Origin: Phoronis australis
Taxonomy: Eukaryota; Phoronida; Phoronidae
NCBI GenBank assembly: GCA_002633005.1
Contig: NMRA01000243.1
Coordinates: 294,449-358,448 of the forward strand
Direction: 5' to 3'
Length of the DNA stretch: 64,000 nucleotides
The notes under the pieces are model-generated. The model ran no database searches and had not been told where the DNA came from. It saw only the letters and a program-made list of their open reading frames with translations. A program made the position numbers and the translations under genes. Below are positions 1-11,700 of this stretch, one piece after another. Numbering within the stretch: the first letter of the stretch is position 1; the number at the start of each line of letters is the position of its first letter.

Positions 1-2163
1 GAAGTAAATGCCATTAGTATAGGTTAGTACCATGGTAGAGACTAGTTTTGTGTCTCACGATTGCGGGTCATTGGAAATGACGTCGCCGAGTAGTAACTTG
101 GCAACTGACCCCGCCTTCCAACAATCTAGGGCACATGTATATCCCCTCATCTCAATAATTTTCTTTTATTGTGTTTTCCATGTTGATATCCACCGGCCGG
201 TAACGGCAACACATTAAAGTGCCGAAAACCACAATTTACCATTTCATGTTTGACAATCGACTACATTGTCAGCACCCCATGGCACTTTCGTGAATTAAAT
301 ATCTCCAACATGCGAAAATAAAAAAACAACTTCATTTGAAAGTTTCCAGCTCCAGAATGTCCTCCGTGACCAACACCCGAGTTTCTTCACTCAAAACTTC
401 AGTTGTGTCTGATGCCTGCACGTCTCCCAATGTCCCGCGGGAAAGCGAAAAGAGACAAAACATTTTCAAATATTAAGTTTTCACTACCGCCACACACGCG
501 GCAATGCCTCGCCATTTCTTATACCATAAACCACTGGATAACGAGAGCAAGAGCTGTGGTTAGTTGTCCCAATTAAATTTAGTATGTATCGACCAATAAA
601 TGCACGTAACTCGAAATCAGCTTATTAACTTATCAGTCATAATATAATGTTTGTGTGTGTGTTTTAAGTTGACAGCTGATTGACCGTTGGGGTCGCTTTT
701 TGGTGTTTTTGAAATGAAATTTGTGATTTTAAGCACTTTTAATAATCTCACTGTCCGCGTATACTACTATACTATTACTTATTTCGTAGTTAAGTGCAGC
801 CTAATAAGGATCGAAGTCAGCACAGTCAGGGACTTGATTCTAATGTCGGCTTGCACGAAGCCGGCTGTTTAGCGATGGAGTAACGGCAATGTTTAGCACC
901 GGTAACCAATTTAGTTTAACCAAGGAAGAGTGTTCTTTTTATAACACTAATTTCTGTGTTTTGCTCACTTTTTACCCTGATTGTCCTCTTTCTGGTTTAG
1001 CATATCTTTACTTGTATACCCTAGTCTTATTTGTCATCATTCCCTTAGTTTGTCTGTCTGTCTCTTAGTGTGTTGTAATAAATATAATATAAAAATAAAT
1101 AATTGCAGGCGGTCTGATACACGTTGTACCAGACGTGCGCAGGCCTCACGTGTGGGCCCATTGCACTGATCACCTGGAAATATTTTTATGCTTTATTGAT
1201 ACATGGTTAAAACCGAGCTGAGGAGCTAGAGACCTGGCTCAAGGGTTTAGCAGTGTGACCTGGTGGGATCGCACTTAGTGTGTTGTGTTGTATTATACTG
1301 TTATTTTTGTCATGGCCAGATGAGGCAACATTAAATAAATCAAAACTCGGTTCCAAGTTATAATCTCTTTGTACGGTGTACTTGTACCAAAGGCTAAACG
1401 CTGAGACGTGAACACGATAACTAATAATTCTAGACTTAGAGAATAATGTTTACCATGTTCGTGTTTTCGGTTAATGGAGGGAGACTTCCAGCACTAGGGG
1501 AAGATTTACATGCTGAAGCAAGCAGTTGACGAGGCTGTTTGTTGAAATTAACATCGTCATGGTACAGGTGTTACTGCAGTACATCTCCTTGGGCTTTTCT
1601 GGAAAATATACTATAAAATGACTTTTTCATTGGAGCTCTCAGCAAATGGGTCCCTTGTCATCATGCTTTGGATTTCATCGTGCCGCTGGTCTCTTAATGA
1701 TGATGGGGTATCTTAATTTTCCAGCGGCATGCGCCCTTCGGGTCCGACTGTTGGTAGGTTAGTAATGAACGCGTTAGCTGGAGTTTGGTGAACAAAGAAT
1801 CGACTGTTTGACAAGTCGCTGGTTCCAAAACTAGTTGAATTTGGGTCATAACACGTAATTCGCTGACGAGAATCAATGAGTAATTTTTTACATAACCACT
1901 TGACCCAGAAGGTTACCAATGTCATCAGACATTTTGATGTGTGGTATTAGCAAAAAACTAACGTCGCCCGTCGTTTGGTTACGGGTTCGAACGATTTAGG
2001 CAAGAGAAGAGCGAAAGAGGCTGAGGCAGAGGCATAAGCCGACAGTAGACTACCACCAACTAAGAACTTGCCACCAGTTTCATTCATTTAAATTTCCCTC
2101 CCCAATGTGGTATGTCGCATCAAGTAGGAACTTTGTAATCGTTTGATTGTTTTGTACCTTTAG
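1..2163. other. Intron or upstream sequence of the HECT ligase gene, no exon seen
   Basis: No coding exon could be supported on either strand. The first recognisable HECT exon begins at 2164 with a phase-0 acceptor, so this stretch is most likely the intron before it, and the rest of the large ligase gene lies left of the window. The short open frames here lack splice context and resemble nothing I know. Confidence 0.6.
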
Positions 2164-2293
2164 ATCGAGTCAATAAGACGTGGACTGCTAAGCGTTGTCC
2201 CTCAAGCTGTCTGTGATTTGCTGACGTGGCAGGAAATGGAACGATGGGTCTGTGGCGACCCCGAGATAACCTTGGAGGCGCTGCGCCGGTGCA
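2164..2293 (+). CDS. HECTD4: HECTD4-like exon: HECT N-lobe segment
   Basis: The acceptor is gtaccttTAG and the donor is TGCA|GTACGT, ending in phase 1. It encodes [14 protein letters not shown] followed by [18 protein letters not shown], the conserved stretch that precedes the last part of the N-lobe in HECT domains. Confidence 0.85.
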
Positions 2294-5200
2294 GTACGTA
2301 TTAACTGCTTAGGCAAACATTTAATCATGGACTAGCTCATTGGTGGCACGTGACTGGGAATTTTGACGGAGAGCTGAAGCCAAACGTTGCTTGCCAAGTA
2401 CTACTACATGTTTCTGTTTCATGAAAGTGACGTCAGACTTACCCTAATGCAAAAATTTGTTCTTGCGCTCCACATAACTGTGTCAGAAATTGCGCAAAAG
2501 TGCAGAGTCTCAGAATCACTTAACTGCTGGCTACTAAGATTATTTCTGTCAATTATTTCTAGAATGTGATGCTGCTGGTAATAACTTGGCTAAACTTTTT
2601 CAATAATTGGTATGTGGGAAAGATAAGACCAAAATCGAGTCTTAAAGTCGCAAGGCACTTACATGGAACAGATCACTGAAGAGCTTGCATTAGTCGGACA
2701 TCTATGAGTAAGATTTCGAAGTTTACATGGACATTCTGGGTCAGAATAGTAATTTTACATAAATTATCAGTAGTGTGGAAACGAACCCATTAGTTCCGTG
2801 CAGTAGCAACCAGCAACCGGACGTTTTGCCGCTCCGCCAATGATCACGTGTTAAGTAGCTGATCATTTTTATGCGCCCACGTATTTATATGTTGTCGCCA
2901 TCTTTGTCTGGGCGTCCGGCATCCGCAGCTGTATCACCTAAACCCCTTGCAAAATCTTATTGAAATTCGGCAGATGTGTTCCTGTGCTGCTGACAACAGA
3001 TGTGGACGACTTTCGGACTCATCCGAATACCGATGTGCTCCCTAGTGGCAATTTTAGTTTTTTACGTTTGCGTCCATATCTTCGGCGTACCTTAACGGAT
3101 TTTCCTGAAATTCGTCAGGTAGGATTTTACTAAAAATGCCATGATGCCATTCCAGATTTGGACGTATTCCACCGATTTCACGCCACCTTTTGACCATTTT
3201 TGTTATTTTTGCGTTATAGTATTCACATGGTAAAGACACCGGGTTTGATTACAGCGAATGTCTGGCAGACCACGGCGACAATTGACGATTTGTAATAAAA
3301 TCACAACACATTTTGCTGATTTATAACTCTGGCCAATGCTAATACCTTCGGGAAGTCCAACAATAACCCCAAAATGTGCGTTTTCGGCCGTAAAATCGAT
3401 AATATCCCTATGTCTGGAACAAAGTCTCGTGGTACTGTTGTTCTAGTTCGTGCTCACGTCACTTCAGAACGGTCGAAATTTGCCTTTCTTGAATTAATCC
3501 CTGGGTCGGTTTGGTTCCGACTTAGGCGAGTTGTGCTAAGATGCGCTAGAGGTTTAAGAATAACATGACGCTACCAAAGGGTGGCAAGTTGTTCGTAGCG
3601 ACGATGGGCCCATGCAGGGGGTGATTTCGTGGTGTGAACTGGCGTGTGCGCGCATGTGTGATTAACTTCATACATTGCAAACGACATTGGGCGCTGCTTC
3701 GGCAGGTCTAACGGTGGACAACTTCAAAGTGAGATAAAACAACACGTACGGGCTCAATCGCTACCACCGTATAAAGCGATTTGATTATTTTGTTGATTTT
3801 CACAAAATTAAAGCAAAACGTTCGGCACTCCCCCTGTGTCAAAGGGGTAGCCCAAGGTATTAGTAATATTACCGAAACAACCCTCAGTAGTTGGATAATT
3901 TGGGCTGTAATCACCTGCTATGGGAGTGTAATATTATAATATTACTCACAGGTAATCGTAATAGGTCTGTTCATTTTCGGTTATTCGACAGCCAACGTTT
4001 AGCACCAGATATGTGTTATATTCTAGCTCATTACGAAGATCTTGAACAGACTGAAACTCGTGTGAAACACATGTGGGACGCCATCACGGCATTCTCTAAC
4101 GAAGATCGTAGCCGCTTTCTGCGTTTTGTTACAGGCAGGCGGCGCCTACCAGCGCCCATTTATGTCTGTCCGGATAAAGGGTAAGACGAGTATTCCTTAC
4201 TGTGAATTATTCTGCTAAGAAGTTTTATCGTTTGCAACTTTGCCATATTCAGCATTCTGGTGACTGAAATTTATAATACCCGCACACGATTCACCATTGG
4301 GCCCGCGTAACTGGCGCACGTGTGCGAGCCTAAAGCGTGGTCCAAATAATGTTGCGAGAGTCGTTCGTCGCAGCATTTTCGCCGGTCTCCGAAGTCATCG
4401 TATAATACACTAGGACCGATTGTATTGTAATTTGTTTTAGTACGTGTACAACTACAGTATGGGCTGTTGACGACAACTGCACTGTTTTGGTGCTGCTTTC
4501 AGTAACGTCTGCAACCCGCGAAAAGGTGGCGATTGCGACTCTCACAACATTATGGAGACCAGGCGTGTGTTCAGTAGATGCGAAAATGTCGCGAAAACGC
4601 GTTATCACGCAAGACTACTGACGCGAGATATTGTCACCTATAACAAGCGAAGCACATGATCACACTAGCTTCCTTCGCGAGATTGTTGCGTCTACGGAAC
4701 TCGGTCCCGAGACGAGTCAAAAAGTGTCTTGTGCGAAGAAAAATCTACCTCAAATTATGTGCTCTCATTGAGAATACACGGCAATATCTCGCGATATTTT
4801 GCTTTTCTAGCGAGACAATAGCGTTACTGAACTCTACCAATAGTCCATTCCGGACTTACTCGTGATTCATTCGTAAGCCTGACGCTAAGTAACATAGCAA
4901 CTGAGGTTGTTCTACCAAAGAGGAAGAGAAGTGGACACCTCACAACCATCCCTTACTTTCACATTGATTCCCCTCTGTAACTCTTACAGCTTTTGTAAAA
5001 ACATTTCTCATATACTGCACTGGTGTTAGGGGTTCGAATTAAATGGTAGCACTGACGCAAACCATGTCTTACAGACTGTACTTTAGTGCTTATAGGATTT
5101 TTCTATTTAGTCTAAGAAGTTGTTAGAATAGGATTAGTTGACTTTGTCAAAATGATAACATAAAAAAACAAACAAACGGTGTTTTATGCATTCTCTATAA

Positions 5201-6631
5201 CCGGGCTTTTTACAATATGAAAATGAACGACGAAACAGGGTAGTCAGCTCTGTTAGCTTCCATAACTAATCATTGTCAGAAAACTAATAATGCTTTAGAT
5301 GGCACCAAGCTGGCTTTTGTTCTGTACTGACGCATAATTGTTGGCTAGTTTTTTCCGCGCTTGACCAAAGCCATACTGCGTGCGTAGTGTGTGCGATCTC
5401 TTGCGCACATCTCACAGCACATGTCCTTGCTGATACTCTTAATATGGCTACTGGCAAGGTTAGCGAATTGCTTGAAGCTGATTCTACCATTATTGGGCTG
5501 TGTTTGGGGAGGCAGTGTCGTATGCGGCAAGCATCATATTCGCCGTCGAACCAGGATGTTGACAGCTTCTGTTCTCATTCGAATTTTCAATTGTCTTGTA
5601 TATTTCATGCCGTTCTGAGGCTTTGTGTTGTTTACTAGTTGGCCTTATTCGTTGTTTGACAGAAATTTGCATGGTGCGGCTATCTTTGACAAGTTCAAAC
5701 ATTCTATGCTTTACAGGGACAACTCTGACGCCTTGCCGGAATCTTCAACTTGTTCCAACACACTGTTTCTTCCCAATTACTCCAGGTGGGTAAATTTACT
5801 CTTCCTAAAAACGGGGATACCAGGGGTGCGTTCCGTACAACTAAGGCACTCCCCAAGCACTTGGTTTGAAAAATCTTCGTTTCATAAGCGTTACATAAAA
5901 TAATGTTGTGTATTGTCGAGAGCTGGAAAGACTAACACCTGTGTAAATTCATGCCGACCGACGTGTCCAGGTATTTGCACAAGATCGGTATAACCTTCTT
6001 AGGAACAGCTAGAAGTCACCTGTGTAATGAATTTTGTGAGGCTGGGGTCGTAATACAGATGGGTGCGATCGTCTTGCCAACAAAATGCTATGTGACTTTT
6101 TACCTCGGTAACCGTTAACGATTGTTCGCTGTAGTGAACTAGAAACTGCTTAAATAGAAGTTGGGGCAGTGCAAATGAAGGGTGTTTGTTCTGTACTGCT
6201 TTTGAAATGATGTAAATCCCCCTTGAATTTGAAAGTGTCCGGAAATACGCGCTAGTTGCTGCTGAGTTGTTTAGCCATGCCGATACAAAATAAAATGGGA
6301 CTTAGGGAAAGCAATTATGTCCATTCGTAGGGTTAGGATAGAATCCCAACTCTACTGGGCGCTTATGTTTTTTATTTAACGCTCTATCTCTAAAAATCAT
6401 TCACTCAAAAAGATTCGCTTGGCAACGGGCGCCGGGCCATGCCAGTTTGTACATCCTCTTAAACATTAGATCCGTTGCAGGATAATTGGCGGACTTTCCT
6501 GTCGTTTTCTATACTTTAAGTATGTACCGGTTTCGTCTTATTTCAGTCCTAAAGTGGCCGAAGAAAAGCTTCGCTACGCCGCTTACAACTGTGTAGCCAT
6601 CGACACTGACATGAATCCGTGGGACGAATAG
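2164..6631 (+). CDS. HECTD4: HECT-domain E3 ubiquitin ligase, HECTD4-like, 3' end (last 4 exons)
   Basis: The exons are 2164-2293, 4027-4180, 5717-5785 and 6547-6631, giving 438 nt or 145 codons plus TAG. The joined product is the C-terminal part of a HECT catalytic domain. It has an N-lobe segment with [18 protein letters not shown], then [20 protein letters not shown], a [10 protein letters not shown] turn, the active-site strand [16 protein letters not shown] and a C-tail [20 protein letters not shown]. In HECT ligases the cysteine of the S-T-C motif forms the ubiquitin thioester; here it lies in exon 5717-5785. The acidic NPWDE ending, in place of the usual aromatic tail, matches my recollection of HECTD4, a very large ligase, so HECTD4 is the best family call. 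Intron phases 1, 2 and 2 are compatible at every junction. The N-terminal thousands of residues lie outside the window. It is convergent with the otopetrin gene. Confidence 0.85.
2866..3235 (+). repeat. Dispersed repeat related to 29683-30785, short copy
   Basis: Shares TTTTTATGCGCCCAC, the GGCGTCCGGC run, CCCTAGTGGCAATTTTAGTT and the GGATTTTCCTGAAATTC block with the DNAJC14 intron copy. Only about two of the internal blocks are present. It lies in a HECT-gene intron. Confidence 0.65.
4027..4180 (+). CDS. HECTD4: HECTD4-like exon: end of N-lobe and C-lobe start
   Basis: The acceptor ttatattctag at 4026 is preferred over a cag at 3991, because only 4027 gives the phase needed after the preceding exon and the uninterrupted RRC-T-HYEDLEQ. 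The exon ends AAAGG|GTAAGA in phase 2. [13 protein letters not shown] is the classic HECT lobe-hinge motif. Confidence 0.85.
5717..5785 (+). CDS. HECTD4: HECTD4-like exon: catalytic cysteine
   Basis: A 69-nt exon between ctttacag and CCAG|GTGGGT, phase 2 in and phase 2 out. It encodes [18 protein letters not shown], where the Cys after S-T is the expected thioester residue of HECT ligases. Confidence 0.88.
6547..6631 (+). CDS. HECTD4: HECTD4-like terminal exon
   Basis: The acceptor is cttatttcag. The exon encodes [19 protein letters not shown] and ends NPWDE then TAG at 6629-6631. LRYA..NC..ID is the conserved final helix region of HECT C-lobes. Confidence 0.9.
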
Positions 6632-7801
6632 TCTTCAGTCCACAGCCACTTCGCAGTTTCGTTACTAGGAGTAACAACGACCTTTCGACTGTAGTCTGGG
6701 GTTTCAGAGCTGTTGAAGTTAATTCATTGTAAATGTAATCGTGCATCAGATTTATGAAGTAACCTTTTGATGAAGAACCAGTGCATTCGCGCACCCAGGG
6801 GGGTAGGGGCTCGTCGGGGGCTCGAAGGAGCCCCTTCTTTGGCAAAGTGGGCATAAAGGTCTGCCTCTGAGATACTAAAACTCCGATAAAAGTAGAAAAC
6901 GAAACAAAAGTCTAGTGAAAAGGCAGGAACTACTTAAATTCGGCGAATGCACAATTTACAGCTGTGAACGTGCCCCGTTTCTTTTTTTAGTAAAAGGTCC
7001 ACATTCTCAAAAATGCAAGCCCACCACTTTTTAGGCTGGGTACGCGCATGCAAGGTGATTTAAACATTGCACACTACCCAGTTACTTCCGTTCTATTAAG
7101 ATCACCAGCTTGTAAGCATGTCCAAAGGCTAATGCGATTTTATTAGGAAGAAATGAACTACCGGTACTCCAAGCTCCATTCAATAGTCAGAACATTTGTG
7201 GCTGCTGAGTTTGCTTTAATTGTTGCTCCCTATGAGTTGAATTCGTCCGTAAGCAGCGATCTTCTGTATACCTGTATGAGTTGTTCAATAATAATGGTCC
7301 TTCTCCACGTGTCATGTACGTTATTGTTGTCGGTTCAAAGTTTTTGCAAATATGATCAAGAGAGTTTCCACTGTGCTGGAGGTTGGGTCTTGTGGTCCTA
7401 ACATCAGCAAGCTGACGCCACGAAGGAAGTCACTACTCACGAGCTCCAGTCTTGCAAATAACTAGAGTTTGTACATTAAGTGTGACGTGTGTTTATCTCA
7501 ACTGGAGACTTACGCCTTTAATCGGAAACCAGCATTGTTATTATTCCCCATCTCGCACCTTCTTACTATCGAAGTATGGCGTACTCAATGGCTGCACTTG
7601 ATTGACATCGTCGATTTGGCCGGGTCAGTCGGCTAAGACAACCTGATTGGTTCTTGATGACGACTTTCGACTTAGAGATGTCTTATCCGATGGAACCGGC
7701 GAAGTCAATCAAATGTAGCCATTGTTCCCTCAGCCGTTTTCTCAAGCACATTGTGTAGTACCTACGCGTGCCTCACGATAAACGATTCTGCTGAAGTTGG
7801 T
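6632..7801. other. Convergent 3' UTR/intergenic space between HECTD4-like and otopetrin genes
   Basis: This interval separates two stop codons facing each other (TAG at 6629 on + and TGA at 7804 on -) and must hold both 3' UTRs. It also contains the 271-bp repeat at 6782-7052. Possible minus-strand poly(A) hexamers for the otopetrin transcript are ATTAAA at 7517-7522 and AATAAA at about 7139-7144. I see no clear plus-strand AATAAA for the HECT gene. Confidence 0.55.
6782..7052 (-). repeat. Dispersed 250-270 bp repeat with short terminal inverted repeats, copy 1
   Basis: The ends are tgcattcgcgcacccagg and ctgggtacgcgcatgcaa, inverted copies of about 17 bp. Internal landmarks (AAATGTGGACC/TTTTACTAAAA, GGTACGTTCACAGCTG, the pyrimidine-rich GTTTCGTTTTCTACTTTT) recur on the + strand at 41212-41452 and 46222-46470, and in part at 45551-45614. 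It looks like a non-autonomous DNA element; no coding capacity is seen. Confidence 0.7.
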
Positions 7802-8730
7802 TCATGTAGTAAACACCCCATGTCCATGATTCGGGTTATTGGGGTCGTGGAACTCGTACGCCTCCAACCAAATGTCTGCCAGTAGGACTGAGGAGTGAAA
7901 GCGGTAAAAGATCGTCATGGGACTGAACACGTGTGCGATGATCACCCAAGCCTCGCGCCCGTAGAATTCCGTGAACTTCGATTTGCCGTGGGTTTTCACG
8001 CCGAACGTCATGACTATCCATATACTTACGTTGCAGACAAGGATGAACATAATGATGAAACGGCCCGGTTTCACGGTTGCTAAATGCACGTTATGAACGC
8101 GTCTCTTGAGGCTGTCGAGTATGAAGGCTGTTTGAAGCGTGCTTTGGAACAACGACATGACCGACTTCGCGAGCGGCAGGGCGTATATGTGCTGGCTGGT
8201 AAGACCATTAACGGACGCTATGAACACAAGTGTCTGGAAGGCATAGTTCCCTGACAATGTGACGACCAGCAGCAGAATGTCAAGGAATCCGTGGTGAATA
8301 TCGATCACGGACGACAGCTTCTGCATCGTGTTTAACCCCGCAATGGTTGCCACGATGCAGACGCCTAGTAGAATCTGCTGAGTAAGCGAATAAATGGTGT
8401 CCGACCCTTCGGAGCCCTGGTTAATCACTGCGGCGATGACGGCTATGATTGTGGCCACCAGAGGCAAAGCGCAGGCGAGAGCGCCCCTGTCGCTCTGTGG
8501 ACACAGCGAGTCTTCCATGTATTTTTTCAGGTTGAGTTTTGTCTCGGAGCTCATAGAGTCGTGTATGTCAATGCCGGACTTTTTCTTTGCCAAATAGGCC
8601 GAGTGCGTCTGCCTTCCTATGTTGCAGTAGATGGAATAGGAAACTACAGCGCCGCACATGCTGTATTCAATCATGCAGGGTGTCAAATAAGGCGATAGGG
8701 CGTTCACCAGGTCCAGTTCGCCCCCATGAC
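7802..8730 (-). CDS. Otopetrin exon 7: C-terminal half, TM6-TM12
   Basis: A single 929-nt exon opening after gtttttttag. It encodes the whole C-terminal otopetrin repeat: LTPCMIEYSMCGAVVS (TM6), LVATIIAVIAAVI, QQILLGVCIVATIAGL, FLDILLLVVTLSGNYAFQTL, SVMSLFQSTLQTAFILDSL, FIIMFILVCNVSIWIVMTF and the last span with FYRFHSSVLLADIW. The stop TGA is at 7804-7802. Confidence 0.96.
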
Positions 8731-11700
8731 CTAAAAAAACAATGGAGCCTCGAGAGAGGTCGCTGGAGGGAGGCAGAGGAAGGAGATTGTTGGTTAGTTC
8801 ATTTAAAAGGATACCAAACTCGTTTTTGGCCTATTAACAGATATTATAAGGCGATTTCCCGTCCAATTCAATGAAACGAAATTATATAATGCCCTGTAAC
8901 CCTCGACAACCCTCAAAAGTTTGGAGGAAAATTTGATAGTCAGTTCAGTAAACGGGCAAGCGTGACGTAGGCTTTTAGCGAATTACACTACAACTGTGGG
9001 GAAAGACCACCCACCATGAACCATGATATTCAATCTGTATCGCACGGAATATTGGTTGATTCCCGCTTTTATCTTTCAAGATTGACACCAACGGTGCATA
9101 AGCCAGTGGCGGATCTAGGATATCACAAGGGGGGGCCCAACTTTTTGTCCGGCTGTAAGCATTTGCGCAAACTGAACCACGATTGTAGATGCGCAAAGAA
9201 CCGAATGGGGGGNNNNNNNNATCACTCAGAAACTCGCAATACTCTCTTTGTCAAACCTTATCTTAAGACGATTTCCAAAGCAATCCCGTCATTATTGCCA
9301 ACACGAAAAACGGATTTGGTCTTTTGGGCATTTGAAGACTATTTTAAATACGATAAATTTGTTAAGAATTGATGGCACAAAATATAAAACGTATAGCATT
9401 GCGAAAAGAAGTAGGTTTCGCGCGCAAACGCTGTGGACCATAAACAAGTAGGTCTTTTAGTATGAGAATAGTAGTTAAATCGTGGTGGTGTAGTGGTAAC
9501 GCACGCGCTCTCCAGTCGCCAGGTCGTGAGTTCGAGACTTTCGTACGTTCAGTTTTTCCTGTTTGACACGTTCTCCGTGTTTTTTTTTTGTTTTCTTTTT
9601 TCCTTTTTTTCTTGGATAATACTTCAGGAATCAAGGAAAATACTTGATTTTTAGAGGTAAAAACAGAAAAATTTCCTGAGCGGGAGGGGGGCAAACCCCC
9701 CTCCAAACCTCCCCCCATTCGGTGCTATGCGCATCTACAATCGTGGTTCGGTTTGCGCAAATGCTTACAGCCGGACAAAATGTTGGGCCCCCCCTTGTGA
9801 TATCCTAGATCCGCCACTGCGTAAACACGTATCGTCACAATTAGTTTAATGGACACATCACTGAAGGTGTTTATTGGTGGTCATTGATGATGATAACATT
9901 GTTAGTTTACTTAAAATCTATACCTGCTGACATGGCAGAAACCAAGTGTTCCGCCTCTCCACCTGACGTGGCATTTGTACCCAAGGACGAGTACTTATAG
10001 TCTTCCTCCGTCTCGTGCACCATCGTCGTCAGCCACATGAATAGGTTAGTGGCTATCAGGTGTGAGAACCCTGCTTTGATAAATGCCTGGTTTTCACGGA
10101 TCACCGCCTGTGGAAGTAGAGAGAAACGCCAGTGCGCAGCATATCTTTTGTGGGAGACTTCATGCAGTGCTAAGTAATCGGTAGTCTACTTCCGACACTC
10201 ACGGCAAATCACACAGCCTGGATCTAAGCTATGTTCACACGGCTATTGTTGCCCAAGCGTAAGTTACTCTTGGAACAAGCTGATCGGGCGCAAGTTTGTA
10301 CAGAAATTAACTTGGCGTAAGTTGGCATAGTCGTGTGACAACTAAGCCCACTTTTAGCGGTGAAATGGTGAATGTATTTCTTGTCGCCAGATGACGATAA
10401 GTTAGTTGGTGCCGACGGACAGCATTCTGCATTCTCGTATTTAATGCATTGGTATGTGTCTTTGCAGTCATCACATGCCGTTAAAATTGTCACTGTTGTA
10501 CTGTACGATGATGATTGTCGCAAAAATATTCAATGTCTAGAAATTGCGTTTCGTCTCTGTCAACTCTTCTCACCTTGCTCTCTAGAATTGACCAATCGCC
10601 AGGACTTTGAGTGACGTCTTAGAACGAATCATTCTTGACACACCTTTGTTTCCAAGCCGTCATTTTACCCGACAAACAGCCCGTTGCCGAGTAAAACTTA
10701 CTGTTTTTTAGTCGACATTACACAAGGGGGCGGAGCTTGCGATAGGTCAATTAGAAATTTGACCGAGCCAAAGACGCTTTGGTCCCTCATGGTGCTGAAG
10801 AGTTTTGTTCAGAGAGTTTCCTTTTAAAACTGCATTTCGTCAGTATTTGACAGCCAAAACAGGGAAAATTCAACCAAGCCGCTGTAAGCTCATGAAATCG
10901 GTCTCGTAGTATTCCTTTCCGTGACTGGATTGGATTCCCGTTGCCAAAACCATACAGAACCTCGGGTAGAAGTTTTACTTTAGAGCCTATTGGAGTTCCT
11001 GCTATTGCAATTTCGAGAATGGAGGATGCACGCGTTGGCTGCGACTTGTAGTTGTCGGTTCGGCAACAATTGATCCGGTGAGTGTGGCAATGGAGTTTCA
11101 AATGGCTCTGAAGCCCTCCAGTTGGGAGTTCAACAGTTACAGCTTCGTAGGGGCGAAATCCTCATTTAAAGCGGTATTAAAGATGCTATGTCTCATTAAA
11201 ACCGTGAATATTTAAATTTCTAGAAAGCGCCACCTATTGACTTCCTGGACTGAGAACTGTGTGTACAAGTATAATCAGGGAAATAAACAATTTGTAAATA
11301 AATTGCGGATTTAATGAAAACGGCACAACTGATACAATTAAAAAAGTGTGAATATACAAAAAACCTAGGAATTCCAAATATCACGCAATCGTAATTTGAT
11401 AGTGAAATTAACATACTATAAAATCTGTGCCTTGTTTCACTAGCGTAACGATCAAATATTACCATATTCATTTACGTAAGAATTGTCTCGCAAAACCAGA
11501 CTTTCGCGAGATTGTAATGATAACTGGTTCTCGGATGGTACCCGGCTCACTGGAGGACCCGGGGTTATTTGTAAACTAGTACTTCACTTGCATGTTCACA
11601 ATTTAATGAGACTACGCATCTTTATACCGATGCTTTCTGTTAAAAACTTTTGATTTAGCATGGGCGGCAGTGCTCCGCCGCCCATGGTCTATAAGCGGTG

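Noticed and set aside
3928-3945. 18-bp perfect palindrome GTAATATTATAATATTAC
   Set aside because: Short AT-only palindromes are expected by chance in DNA of this composition; no partner structure nearby.
3992-4026. Alternative, longer start of the second HECT exon after the cag at 3989-3991
   Set aside because: It would bring a phase mismatch with exon 2164-2293 and insert residues between RRC and HYEDLEQ that HECT domains do not have.
7153-7401. 82-codon plus-strand frame downstream of the HECT gene
   Set aside because: Lies in the antisense of the probable otopetrin 3' UTR. Short, no family resemblance, no splice partner.
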